A DNA stretch of 64,000 nucleotides, from contig JAKLLA010000010.1 of the NCBI GenBank assembly GCA_023150375.1, positions 90,396 to 154,395 of the forward strand. The letters are read 5' to 3'. Position numbers and translations under genes: made by a program. The notes under the pieces were generated by a model, which was not told where the DNA came from, did no database searches, and saw only the letters and a program-made list of their open reading frames with translations. Below, piece after piece: positions 57,324 to 64,000 of the stretch. How positions within the stretch are numbered: the first letter of the stretch is position 1; the number at the start of each line of letters is the position of its first letter. Origin of the DNA: Burkholderiaceae bacterium (GTDB lineage: Bacteria > Pseudomonadota > Gammaproteobacteria > Burkholderiales > Burkholderiaceae_C).

Positions 57324-58331
57324 ATGAACCAGCAGATCCTGTCCCAGGACGAGGTCGATGCGCTGCTGCAGGGCATCACCGGCGAGAGCCAGAAGCTCGA
57401 GGAAGAGGATGCGCCCAAGAGCGCCATCCGCGACTACGACCTGGCCAGCCAGGAGCGCATCGTCCGTGGGCGCATGCCCACGATGGAGATCATCAACGAG
57501 CGCTTCTCGCGCAACATCCGCGTCGGGCTGTTCAACTTCATCCGCAAGACGCCCGAGGTCAGCGTGGGCGCGATCAAGGTGCAGAAGTACAGCGCCTTCC
57601 TGCGCGAGATCGTCGTGCCGACGAACTTCAACATCGTCTCGGTGCGGCCGCTGCGTGGCTCGGGACTGATCGTGTGCGACCCGACACTGGTGTTCGCGGT
57701 GATCGATGCGCTGTTCGGCGGCAGCGGCAAGTTCCATACCCGCATCGAGGGGCGCGACTTCTCGCCCACCGAGCAGCGCGTCATCCTGCGTGTGGTCGAG
57801 GTGATCACCGCCGAGTACAAGAAGGCCTGGCAGGGCATCTACCCGGTCGAGCTGGACTATCAGCGCTCCGAGATGCAGCCCCAGTTCGCCAACATCGCCG
57901 CGCCGGGCGAGGTGGTGGTGACCAGCAGCTTCACGCTGGAGATCGGCTACACCGCCGGCACGATCCACTTCTGCATTCCTTACGCAACGCTCGAGCCGAT
58001 CCGCGACGTGCTGTATTCGAGCACCCACGGCGATTCGGCCGAACCCGACCGGCGCTGGGTCAAGCTGCTGACGCATCAGATCCAGGCCGCACAGGTGCAA
58101 CTGGTCGCCGAGCTGGCGCATGCGCCGGCCACCGTCGAGCAGTTGCTCGCCCTCAAGGTGGGCGATTTCATCGAACTGGATCTGGACAAGCTCATCGAGG
58201 CCAAGGTGGACGGCGTGCCGGTGCTGCAGGGCCAGTACGGGACCTCGAACGGCCGCTACGCCATCAAGGTCGAGCGCATGCTCGGTGGCCAGAACATGAC
58301 CTGGATAGGAGAAAGCAACCATGGCGCCTGA
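57324..58331 (+). CDS. fliM: FliM, flagellar motor switch protein
   Basis: 335 residues. N-terminal CheY-P binding peptide ILSQDEVDALLQGI, middle CheC-like domain with the GGxG turn (ALFGGSGKFHTRIEGRDFSPTE) and C-terminal SpoA domain (VGDFIELDLDKLIEAKVDGVPV). It joins FliG and FliN in the C-ring. Its end overlaps fliN by 11 bases. Confidence 0.97.
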   Translation: MNQQILSQDEVDALLQGITGESQKLEEEDAPKSAIRDYDLASQERIVRGRMPTMEIINERFSRNIRVGLFNFIRKTPEVSVGAIKVQKYSAFLREIVVPTNFNIVSVRPLRGSGLIVCDPTLVFAVIDALFGGSGKFHTRIEGRDFSPTEQRVILRVVEVITAEYKKAWQGIYPVELDYQRSEMQPQFANIAAPGEVVVTSSFTLEIGYTAGTIHFCIPYATLEPIRDVLYSSTHGDSAEPDRRWVKLLTHQIQAAQVQLVAELAHAPATVEQLLALKVGDFIELDLDKLIEAKVDGVPVLQGQYGTSNGRYAIKVERMLGGQNMTWIGESNHGA

Positions 58332-58794
58332 CGACAACGCGCTCACATCCGACCAGGACGCGATGGCCGCCGAATGGGCCGCTGCCCTCGAGGAACAGTC
58401 GCATCAGTCCGGCGACGCCGCCCTGGCGATGCCGGAGCCCGGCGGGGGCTTCGACCAGATGCAGATGGCGCCGGCCGCGTTCGCCAATTTCACGGCCGGC
58501 GGCGCGTCAGCGTCGCAGGCTGCGGGCAACGACATCAACCTGATCCTGGACATTCCTGTCCAGCTGACGGTGGAACTCGGGCGCACCCGCATTCCCATCA
58601 AGAACATCCTGCAGCTGGCACAGGGATCGGTGGTGGAACTGGACGCGCTGGCCGGCGAGCCGATGGATGTGCTCGTCAACGGCTACCTGATCGCGCAAGG
58701 GGAAGTGGTGGTGGTGAACGACCGCTTCGGCATCCGCCTGACCGACATCGTGACGCCCAGCGAGCGCATGCGCCGCCTGTCGCGCGGCAACTGA
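58321..58794 (+). CDS. fliN: FliN, flagellar motor switch protein
   Basis: 157 residues: a variable acidic N-terminal half and a SpoA domain at the end (ILDIPVQLTVELGRTRIPIKNILQLAQGSVVELDALAGEPMDVLVNG and so on, cited in part), closing with ERMRRLSRGN. It forms the base of the C-ring and receives FliH. Confidence 0.95.
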   Translation: MAPDDNALTSDQDAMAAEWAAALEEQSHQSGDAALAMPEPGGGFDQMQMAPAAFANFTAGGASASQAAGNDINLILDIPVQLTVELGRTRIPIKNILQLAQGSVVELDALAGEPMDVLVNGYLIAQGEVVVVNDRFGIRLTDIVTPSERMRRLSRGN

Positions 58795-58806
58795 GAAAGG
58801 CAGGCC

Positions 58807-59316
58807 ATGACCGGTGCATCCTGGATGTCGCTGCTGTGGTTCGTCGTCGTGCTGGCACTGATCCCGCTGGCGCTGTGGCTGCTGCGCCGCAGCGGCCTGG
58901 CCGGCGCGGCGAGCGGACCGGCTTCGGCCGGCCCGCGCCTGACCGGCAGCCTGATGCTCGGGCCGCAGCAGCGCGTCGTGACCGTCGAAGTCGGTGAAGG
59001 TGCCGAGCGGAGATGGCTGGTGCTGGGCGTCACGGCCCAGCAGATCACGACGCTGCACACCCTTTCGCAGCCCCCGCAGGCGGCAACGACGGTCGGCACT
59101 TCGACCGGAAGGGCGGCAGGTCGTCAGGCGGGCGCCGGCCAGGCCGTGTCGGCGCCTTCCGGCTTTGCCCAGGTGCTGGCCCGGGTGATGGCGGGTTCGC
59201 GTCGGTCGACACGGGTCGGGCGGCCTGCCGCGCCCGTCCCGCCCCGCTCTCCGCAGCCGTCCCCGGGCGTACCGCAGCGGCGCCAGGAACATGGGAGCGA
59301 TCATCATGTCGACTGA
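58807..59316 (+). CDS. fliO: FliO, flagellar export gate assembly factor
   Basis: 169 residues. One membrane helix (about 6-26, [21 protein letters not shown]), then a small domain with [22 protein letters not shown] and [14 protein letters not shown] typical of FliO, and a Pro/Arg-rich disordered tail. It helps FliP ring assembly. The tail overlaps the start of fliP. Confidence 0.9.
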   Translation: MTGASWMSLLWFVVVLALIPLALWLLRRSGLAGAASGPASAGPRLTGSLMLGPQQRVVTVEVGEGAERRWLVLGVTAQQITTLHTLSQPPQAATTVGTSTGRAAGRQAGAGQAVSAPSGFAQVLARVMAGSRRSTRVGRPAAPVPPRSPQPSPGVPQRRQEHGSDHHVD

Positions 59317-60088
59317 CAGGCGCCTTCGGGCCGGGCGTGGTCGCGCCGCACGCCTGGCGCTGACCGTCGGGCTGGTGCTGCTGCCGGGCTGGGCGCTCGC
59401 GCAGGCGGGCGGATCGGCCAGCCTGCCGCTGCTGGTCGGGCAGGGCCCGGGCGGCAGCAGCTATTCGGTGCCGGTGCAGACGCTGCTGTTCTTCACGGCG
59501 CTGTCCTTCCTGCCGGCGCTGCTGCTGATGATGACGGGCTTCACCCGCATCGTCATCGTGCTGGGCCTGCTGCGTCAGGCCCTGGGCACGCAGGCCTCGC
59601 CGCCCAACCAGGTGCTCATCGGGCTGTCGCTGTTCCTGACGCTGTTCGTGATGGGGCCGACCCTGGACCGGGTCTACGAGGACGCCTACAAGCCCTTCGT
59701 GGCCAACCAGATCGGCTTCGAGGAGGCCATCGCCCGGGGCGAGGCGCCGCTGCGCCAGTTCATGCTCAAGCAGACGCGTCAGTCGGATCTGGCGCTGTTC
59801 TCGCGGTTGGCCAAGCTGGATGCGGCCCAGCCGCCCGAGCAGGCGCCGCTGCGGGTGCTGGTGCCGGCCTTCGTGACGAGCGAGCTGAAATCGGCCTTCC
59901 AGATCGGCTTCCTGATCTTCATTCCCTTCCTGGTCATCGACATGGTGGTGGCCAGCGTGCTGATGAGCCTGGGGATGATGATGCTCTCACCCGTATTGGT
60001 CGCGCTGCCCTTCAAGCTGATGCTGTTCGTGCTGGCCGACGGCTGGAACCTCCTGCTGGGTTCGCTGGCCGCCAGCTTCGCGGTCTGA
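59306..60088 (+). CDS. fliP: FliP, flagellar type III export gate protein
   Basis: 260 residues from ATG 59306, which has GGGAG at good distance; ATG 59291 is also possible. A cleavable signal peptide (to about ALA-QAGG), which FliP is known to have, is followed by the conserved [32 protein letters not shown] and [27 protein letters not shown] segments. Overlaps the fliO tail. Confidence 0.95.
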   Translation: MSTDRRLRAGRGRAARLALTVGLVLLPGWALAQAGGSASLPLLVGQGPGGSSYSVPVQTLLFFTALSFLPALLLMMTGFTRIVIVLGLLRQALGTQASPPNQVLIGLSLFLTLFVMGPTLDRVYEDAYKPFVANQIGFEEAIARGEAPLRQFMLKQTRQSDLALFSRLAKLDAAQPPEQAPLRVLVPAFVTSELKSAFQIGFLIFIPFLVIDMVVASVLMSLGMMMLSPVLVALPFKLMLFVLADGWNLLLGSLAASFAV

Positions 60089-60131
60089 CTGCCCTTTCCC
60101 TGCCATCCCGACATTGCCCGAAGGACGCCCG

Positions 60132-60401
60132 ATGGACGCCACCCAGGTGATCACCCACGGCCAGCAAGGCCTGACGATGCTGTTGATGGTGGCCGCGCCG
60201 CTGCTGCTGACGGTGCTGGTCGTCGGCCTGGTGGTCAGCATCTTCCAGGCCGCCACGCAGATCAACGAGGCGACGCTTTCCTTCGTGCCGAAGGTGGTGG
60301 CCGCCGTGGCGGTCATGGCGATCGCCGGCCCCTGGATGCTGACCACGCTGGTGGAGTACCTGCAGCGTGTGCTGCAGTCCATTCCGCAGGCAGTGGGCTG
60401 A
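60132..60401 (+). CDS. fliQ: FliQ, flagellar type III export gate protein
   Basis: 89 residues, the family's standard length, with two membrane helices (TMLLMVAAPLLLTVLVVGLVV and VPKVVAAVAVMAIAGPWML) and the conserved QAATQINEATLSFVPK loop between them. Part of the FliPQR gate. Confidence 0.96.
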   Translation: MDATQVITHGQQGLTMLLMVAAPLLLTVLVVGLVVSIFQAATQINEATLSFVPKVVAAVAVMAIAGPWMLTTLVEYLQRVLQSIPQAVG

Positions 60402-60423
60402 CGTCGGTCCGGAAGGCCGCCCG

Positions 60424-61185
60424 ATGCTGACCTTCGACGAGGCCCGGCTGCTGCAGTGGCTCACGCCGCTGCTCTGGCCCTTTCTGCGCACCCTGGCTCT
60501 GTTCGGCAGTGCGCCGGTGCTTTCCTCGCGTGCGGTCCCGGCGCGGGTGAAGGTCGGCCTGGCGCTGCTGGTGGCAGTCTCCGCCCAGGCCTCGTTGCCG
60601 GACATGCCGGTGCTGCCCCTGGACAGTGCGGCCGCCCTGATGATGGTGCTGCAGCAGGTGCTGATCGGCCTGACGCTGGGCTTCGCCGCCCGGGTGGTGT
60701 TCGCGGCCGTGGAGTTCGCCGGCGAACTGGTCGGCCTGCAGATGGGCCTGAACTTCGCAGGCTTCTTCGATCCCGCCACCGGTGGCCAGGGCACGGCCAC
60801 CTCGCGCTTCTTCACCGCCATCGGCAGCCTGCTGTTCGTGGTGATCAACGGGCATCTGCTGCTGTGCATGGCGGTGCTGCAGAGCTTCCAGTCCTTTCCG
60901 GTGAGTGCCGAGCCGCTGAGCTTCCTGCTGCGCGTGCAGCCGCAGGTCTGGGGCAGCGAGCTGTTCCGGCTCGGTCTGTGGATCGCGCTGCCCATCGTGG
61001 CGATGTTGCTGTTCGTCAACCTGGTGCTGGGCATCATCTCGCGCGTGGCTCAGCAGATTCAGATCTTCTCCGTCGGCTTTGCGATCACCGTGTCGGTCGG
61101 GTTGGTCGGCATGCTGCTGACTCTGCCCCTGCTGCAGGCGCCACTGGTCTCTGCGCTGGAGCGCATGCTCGCGCTGTTCCAATAA
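60424..61185 (+). CDS. fliR: FliR, flagellar type III export gate protein
   Basis: 253 residues, about six membrane helices. Conserved text PVLSSRAVPARVKVGLALLVA, GFAARVVFAAVEFAGELVGLQMG, and LVNLVLGIISRVAQQIQIF-type segment near the C-terminus. Last gene of fliLMNOPQR. FlhB and FlhA are not in the window. Confidence 0.95.
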   Translation: MLTFDEARLLQWLTPLLWPFLRTLALFGSAPVLSSRAVPARVKVGLALLVAVSAQASLPDMPVLPLDSAAALMMVLQQVLIGLTLGFAARVVFAAVEFAGELVGLQMGLNFAGFFDPATGGQGTATSRFFTAIGSLLFVVINGHLLLCMAVLQSFQSFPVSAEPLSFLLRVQPQVWGSELFRLGLWIALPIVAMLLFVNLVLGIISRVAQQIQIFSVGFAITVSVGLVGMLLTLPLLQAPLVSALERMLALFQ

Positions 61186-61195
61186 GGCACGCACC

Positions 61196-61229
61196 CTGTG
61201 CATGCTGCCGGGGCCGGCGTGGTGCACAG
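61196..61229 (+). terminator. Hairpin after fliR
   Basis: CTGTGCA (61196-61202) and TGCACAG (61223-61229) enclose a smaller hairpin GCCGG-GG-CCGGC. It lies 11 bases after the fliR stop. No T run, so only moderate support. Confidence 0.45.
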
Positions 61230-61300
61230 CGCACAGCAGGGGGGCGTCGAGGCTGCCGACGGGCCTTGCCGCGCTGCGACAAGGCCGATAATGCGCCGCC

Positions 61301-61774
61301 ATGGCCCGCATCCTGATCCTTGCCCACGCCCCGCTCGCTAGCGCGTTGCTGGCGGTGGCCAGGCATGCCTTCCCCGAGTGCGCCGCCCGGGCGGTTGCGC
61401 TGGATGTGGAACCCGATGCCAGCCCGGAGCTGGTCGAGGCGCGTGCCCGTGCGGCGCTGTCCGCGCTGTTCGAAGGCGATGCCGGTACCGATCGCGGCGG
61501 GGAGTCGCTGGTGCTGACCGATGTCTTCGGGGCGACACCGGCCAACGTGGCACAGCGGCTGACCGACGGCTCGAACGTTCGTGTGCTGGCGGGCGTCAAC
61601 GTGCCGATGCTCTGGCGTGCGCTCAACTACTGCGATCTGCCGCTCGACGAGATCGTGTCCCGGTCGATGATCGGCGGCGCCCAGGGCGTGCTCGCGATCG
61701 CGTCGACACGGCCGCAGAATCAAGCCTTCCAAGCGAGTGTCCATGATCCGCAGCACCATCACCATCAGCAATAA
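61301..61774 (+). CDS. PTS EIIA component (fructose/mannose, ManX type)
   Basis: 157 residues. Phosphorylation site H9 in ILILAHAPLASALL; DVFGATPANVAQRL and GVNVPMLWRALNY are family motifs. No EIIB or EIIC gene follows, so it is probably regulatory rather than a sugar importer. The C-terminus ends PQHHHHQQ because the last 32 bases also encode the start of HPr in another frame. Confidence 0.92.
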   Translation: MARILILAHAPLASALLAVARHAFPECAARAVALDVEPDASPELVEARARAALSALFEGDAGTDRGGESLVLTDVFGATPANVAQRLTDGSNVRVLAGVNVPMLWRALNYCDLPLDEIVSRSMIGGAQGVLAIASTRPQNQAFQASVHDPQHHHHQQ

Positions 61775-62012
61775 GCTGGGCCTGCATGCGCGGGCCTCGG
61801 CCAAGTTCACGAAGCTGGCAGGCTCCTTTCCCTGCGATGTCTTCCTGTCGCGCAATACCCGGCGTGTGAATGCCAAGAGCATCATGGGCGTGATGATGCT
61901 GGCTGCCGGGCTGGGCAGCGAGATCGAGATCGAGACCAATGGCGAGCGCGAACAGGAGGCCATGGAGGCCCTGCGCGCCCTCGTGAACGACCGCTTCGGG
62001 GAGAGCGAGTAG
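61743..62012 (+). CDS. ptsH: HPr, phosphocarrier protein of the PTS
   Basis: 89 residues from ATG 61743; with this start the active-site histidine is H15 (NKLGLHARAS) and the regulatory serine is S46 (NAKSIMGVM), the standard numbering. S46 implies control by HPr kinase, which is common in betaproteobacteria. Overlaps the EIIA gene by 32 bases. A GTG two codons upstream is in frame. Confidence 0.95.
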   Translation: MIRSTITISNKLGLHARASAKFTKLAGSFPCDVFLSRNTRRVNAKSIMGVMMLAAGLGSEIEIETNGEREQEAMEALRALVNDRFGESE

Positions 62013-62062
62013 GCCAGCGGCAGGCCGGGCTGCCCCGGAGGGACACTGCAGGGCGTGGCTGC

Positions 62063-62068
62063 TAGCAT
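62063..62068 (+). promoter_or_regulatory. Candidate -10 element close to ptsI
   Basis: TAGCAT ends six bases before the ptsI ATG, the same distance as TACACT before aroB, and no ribosome site is seen between. It could start a leaderless ptsI transcript in addition to read-through from ptsH. Weak evidence. Confidence 0.3.
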
Positions 62069-62074
62069 CCACGC

Positions 62075-63865
62075 ATGAGTCTTCAGGTCTTCGGGCTGCC
62101 CGTCTCGAGGGGCGTGGCAATCGGTCGCGCCGTGCTGGTGGCGTCCAGTCGGGTGGACGTCGCCCACTATTTCATCAGCCCTTCGGAGATCCACGCCGAG
62201 CTGCGCCGCCTGCGGCGTGCACGCGACCTGGTCGATGCGGAACTGGAGTCGCTCAAGCGCGACATTCCGGGCGATGCACCGACGGAGCTCGTGGCGCTGC
62301 TGGACGTGCATCTGATGCTGTTGCGCGACGACGCCCTCGCCGAGGCCACCCGGCACTGGATCGTCGAGCGGCATTACAACGCCGAATGGGCCTTGTCGGC
62401 GCAGCTCGAAGTGCTGGGCCGACAGTTCGACGAGATGGAGGACGAGTACCTGCGCGAACGCAAGGCGGACGTGGAGCAGGTGGTCGAACGTCTGCTGCGT
62501 GCGCTGGACACCCGCGCCGACCACCGGCCGGTTCCCCCGGCAGTGCCGGCATCCGACGGTCAGTCGGAAACCCCCCTGGTGCTGGTGGCCAGTGACATTT
62601 CCCCGGCGGACATGCTGCAGTTCAAGGGCAGCGTCTTCACCGGCTTCGTGACGGATGTGGGCGGGCGGAACTCCCACACGGCCATCGTGGCCCGCAGTCT
62701 GGACATCCCGGCAGTGGTCGGCGCCCGCGAGGCCAGTCGCCTGGTGCGCCAGGACGACTGGGTGATCATCGACGGCGACTCCGGGCTGCTCATCGTCGAC
62801 CCGTCGCCGATCGTGCTGGACGAATACCGCTTCCGGCAGCGCGAGGCAAGTCTCGAGCGCGAGCGTCTGGCCCGTTTGCGCCACCGGCCGGCCGTCACCC
62901 TGGACGGCCAGCGGGTCGAGCTGCTGGCCAACATCGAGCTGCCGGGCGACTGCTCGGCGGCCCTGCAGGCCGGTGCGGAGGGCGTCGGCCTGTTCCGCAG
63001 CGAGTTCCTGTTCATGAACCGCGACGGCAGCCTGCCCGACGAGGACGAGCAGTTCGAGGCCTACCGCAGTGCCGTCCTGGCGATGGAAGGGCTGCCGGTG
63101 ACGATCCGCACGGTCGACATCGGGGCCGACAAGCCGCTCGATCGCATGACCGTCAACGAACTGCGGCATGAGCACACCCTGAACCCGGCGCTCGGATTGC
63201 GTGCCATCCGCTGGAGTCTCGCCGATCCGGCGATGTTCGAGGTGCAGCTGCGCGCCGTGCTGCGCGCCGCCGCGTTCGGTCCGGTGAAGCTGCTCTTTCC
63301 GATGCTTTCCTGCCTGGAGGAGATTCGCGCGACGCTGGCCTCGCTAGCCCGCGTGCGCCAGCAACTGGATGGCTCGGCGACAGCCTTCGGCGCCGTCGAG
63401 GTCGGCGCGATGATCGAGATCCCGGCAGCTGCACTGATCCTGCCGACCTTCCTGCGTCACTTCGACTTCGTGTCGCTGGGGACAAACGACCTGATCCAGT
63501 ACACCCTGGCCATCGACCGCGCCGACGAATCCGTGGCGCATCTCTACGACCCCTGGCATCCGGCGGTTCTCTCCCTGATCGCCCAGACGATCCGGCAGGC
63601 CAGGGCTGCCGGCAAGGGGGTCAGCGTCTGCGGGGAGATGGCGGGCGACTCGGACTTCACCGAGTGGCTCCTGGCCCTGGGCCTGCGAACCTTCAGCATG
63701 CATCCCGCGCAGCTACCGGCGATCAAGCAGCGCATCCTGCGCGCCGACACACACCGGCTGCGCACATTGCCAGAGCTTCTGGCCGAATCGGAAGACCCTC
63801 GCGCGGCGCTGCGGCGATGGAGCATGGCCCGCCAGCATGCATCGGCCGAAATAAAAGTGGCCTGA
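62075..63865 (+). CDS. ptsI: PTS enzyme I (phosphoenolpyruvate-protein phosphotransferase)
   Basis: 596 residues. Phosphorylated His is H201 in GGRNSHTAIVAR; PEP-binding barrel has LFRSEFLFMNR, TVDIGADKP, the LGTNDLIQYTLAIDR signature and the catalytic Cys in VSVCGEMAGD. It passes phosphate from PEP to HPr. There is no GAF domain, so it is classical EI rather than PtsP. The last residues (EIKVA) are encoded by lower-GC sequence that resembles a repeat or element edge. Confidence 0.96.
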   Translation: MSLQVFGLPVSRGVAIGRAVLVASSRVDVAHYFISPSEIHAELRRLRRARDLVDAELESLKRDIPGDAPTELVALLDVHLMLLRDDALAEATRHWIVERHYNAEWALSAQLEVLGRQFDEMEDEYLRERKADVEQVVERLLRALDTRADHRPVPPAVPASDGQSETPLVLVASDISPADMLQFKGSVFTGFVTDVGGRNSHTAIVARSLDIPAVVGAREASRLVRQDDWVIIDGDSGLLIVDPSPIVLDEYRFRQREASLERERLARLRHRPAVTLDGQRVELLANIELPGDCSAALQAGAEGVGLFRSEFLFMNRDGSLPDEDEQFEAYRSAVLAMEGLPVTIRTVDIGADKPLDRMTVNELRHEHTLNPALGLRAIRWSLADPAMFEVQLRAVLRAAAFGPVKLLFPMLSCLEEIRATLASLARVRQQLDGSATAFGAVEVGAMIEIPAAALILPTFLRHFDFVSLGTNDLIQYTLAIDRADESVAHLYDPWHPAVLSLIAQTIRQARAAGKGVSVCGEMAGDSDFTEWLLALGLRTFSMHPAQLPAIKQRILRADTHRLRTLPELLAESEDPRAALRRWSMARQHASAEIKVA

Positions 63866-63872
63866 CCCCTTG

Positions 63873-64000
63873 TCACCCGTCCGTTATCTGGATATAGTCT
63901 AGGGCTTCGCTGCTGATGCCCTGGTTGTTGAGGGGTGGCGGTAGCGGGTCGGATCTGGCGGATGAGTAGGTCGACGGAAGTTGACTTGGTCTGCTGGGTT
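63873..64000 (-). CDS. Possible C-terminal end of an unknown protein (partial, minus strand)
   Basis: A minus-strand frame is open from the window edge to TGA at 63875-63873 and gives about 41 residues ending NNQGISSEALDYIQITDG. I do not recognise it. Codon use is less GC biased than in the neighbouring genes and the flank carries the string GGCCTGACCCC seen in repeat-like DNA, so a mobile-element gene is possible. It may equally be non-coding. Confidence 0.25.
   Translation of the reverse strand, partial: PSRPSQLPSTYSSARSDPLPPPLNNQGISSEALDYIQITDG

Noticed and set aside
61283..61292. FliA-like -10 (GGCCGATAAT) before the EIIA gene
   Set aside because: There is no TCAAG box 15-17 bases upstream, and the gene is not flagellar. 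A sigma-70 -10 is possible but unsupported by a -35.

Overview
The window is a stretch of very GC-rich chromosome, almost fully coding, from a motile betaproteobacterium. The gene set (FlhDC flagellar master regulator, type IV pilus pilMNOPQ-aroKB, gltBD followed by an mla operon, zwf-hexR, a fructose/mannose-type EIIA-HPr-EI cassette) points to the order Burkholderiales, probably the Leptothrix/Sphaerotilus/Rubrivivax side. That placement rests on gene content and protein sequence only.

Layout. 1-9525 (+): 3' end of pilM, then pilN, pilO, pilP, pilQ, an Ig-like lipoprotein, aroK, aroB and dgt, closely packed. 9548-11383: cysK (-) and a degenerate REP-associated (Y1) transposase relative (+). 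11553-22207 (+): gltB, gltD, a hairpin, then a six-gene phospholipid transport operon mlaF-E-D-A-C-B. 22186-28263: zwf-hexR (-) divergent from tal-pgi-HAD phosphatase (+), with a HexR-type operator (TGTAA-N5-TTACA) inside a good promoter between them. 28294-32812: M20 amidohydrolase (-), then a molybdopterin oxidoreductase and a metallopeptidase-like lipoprotein (+, translationally coupled).

32822-61185 is a large flagellar and chemotaxis region. On the minus strand lie motA-motB-cheY-cheZ, a membrane methyltransferase, a degenerate HD-GYP protein, flhDC, an unknown protein, a GT2 glycosyltransferase and the flagellin lysine methylase fliB. On the plus strand lie two flagellin genes, fliD, fliS, fliT and a PilZ flagellar brake. 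fliE (-) is divergent from fliFGHIJK and fliLMNOPQR (+). Five FliA (sigma-28) promoters of the form TCAAG-N16/17-CGATA precede motA, the HD-GYP-like gene, fliC1, fliD and fliS. fliF and fliL share an identical 13-base -10 region suited to FlhDC-dependent class II promoters. A clear intrinsic terminator separates fliK from fliL.

61301-63865 (+): EIIA, HPr and enzyme I of a regulatory PTS. The last 135 bases look like the edge of a mobile or repeated element.

Most of the window is ordinary core genome. The parts worth a second look are the cluster of flagellin-modifying genes, the HD-GYP-like protein that has lost its catalytic signature but kept a FliA promoter, the transposase relative that has lost its catalytic residues, the Ig/calcium-loop lipoprotein in the pilus operon, and the HexR operator placement. 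No CRISPR array, tRNA, rRNA or intact insertion sequence was seen.
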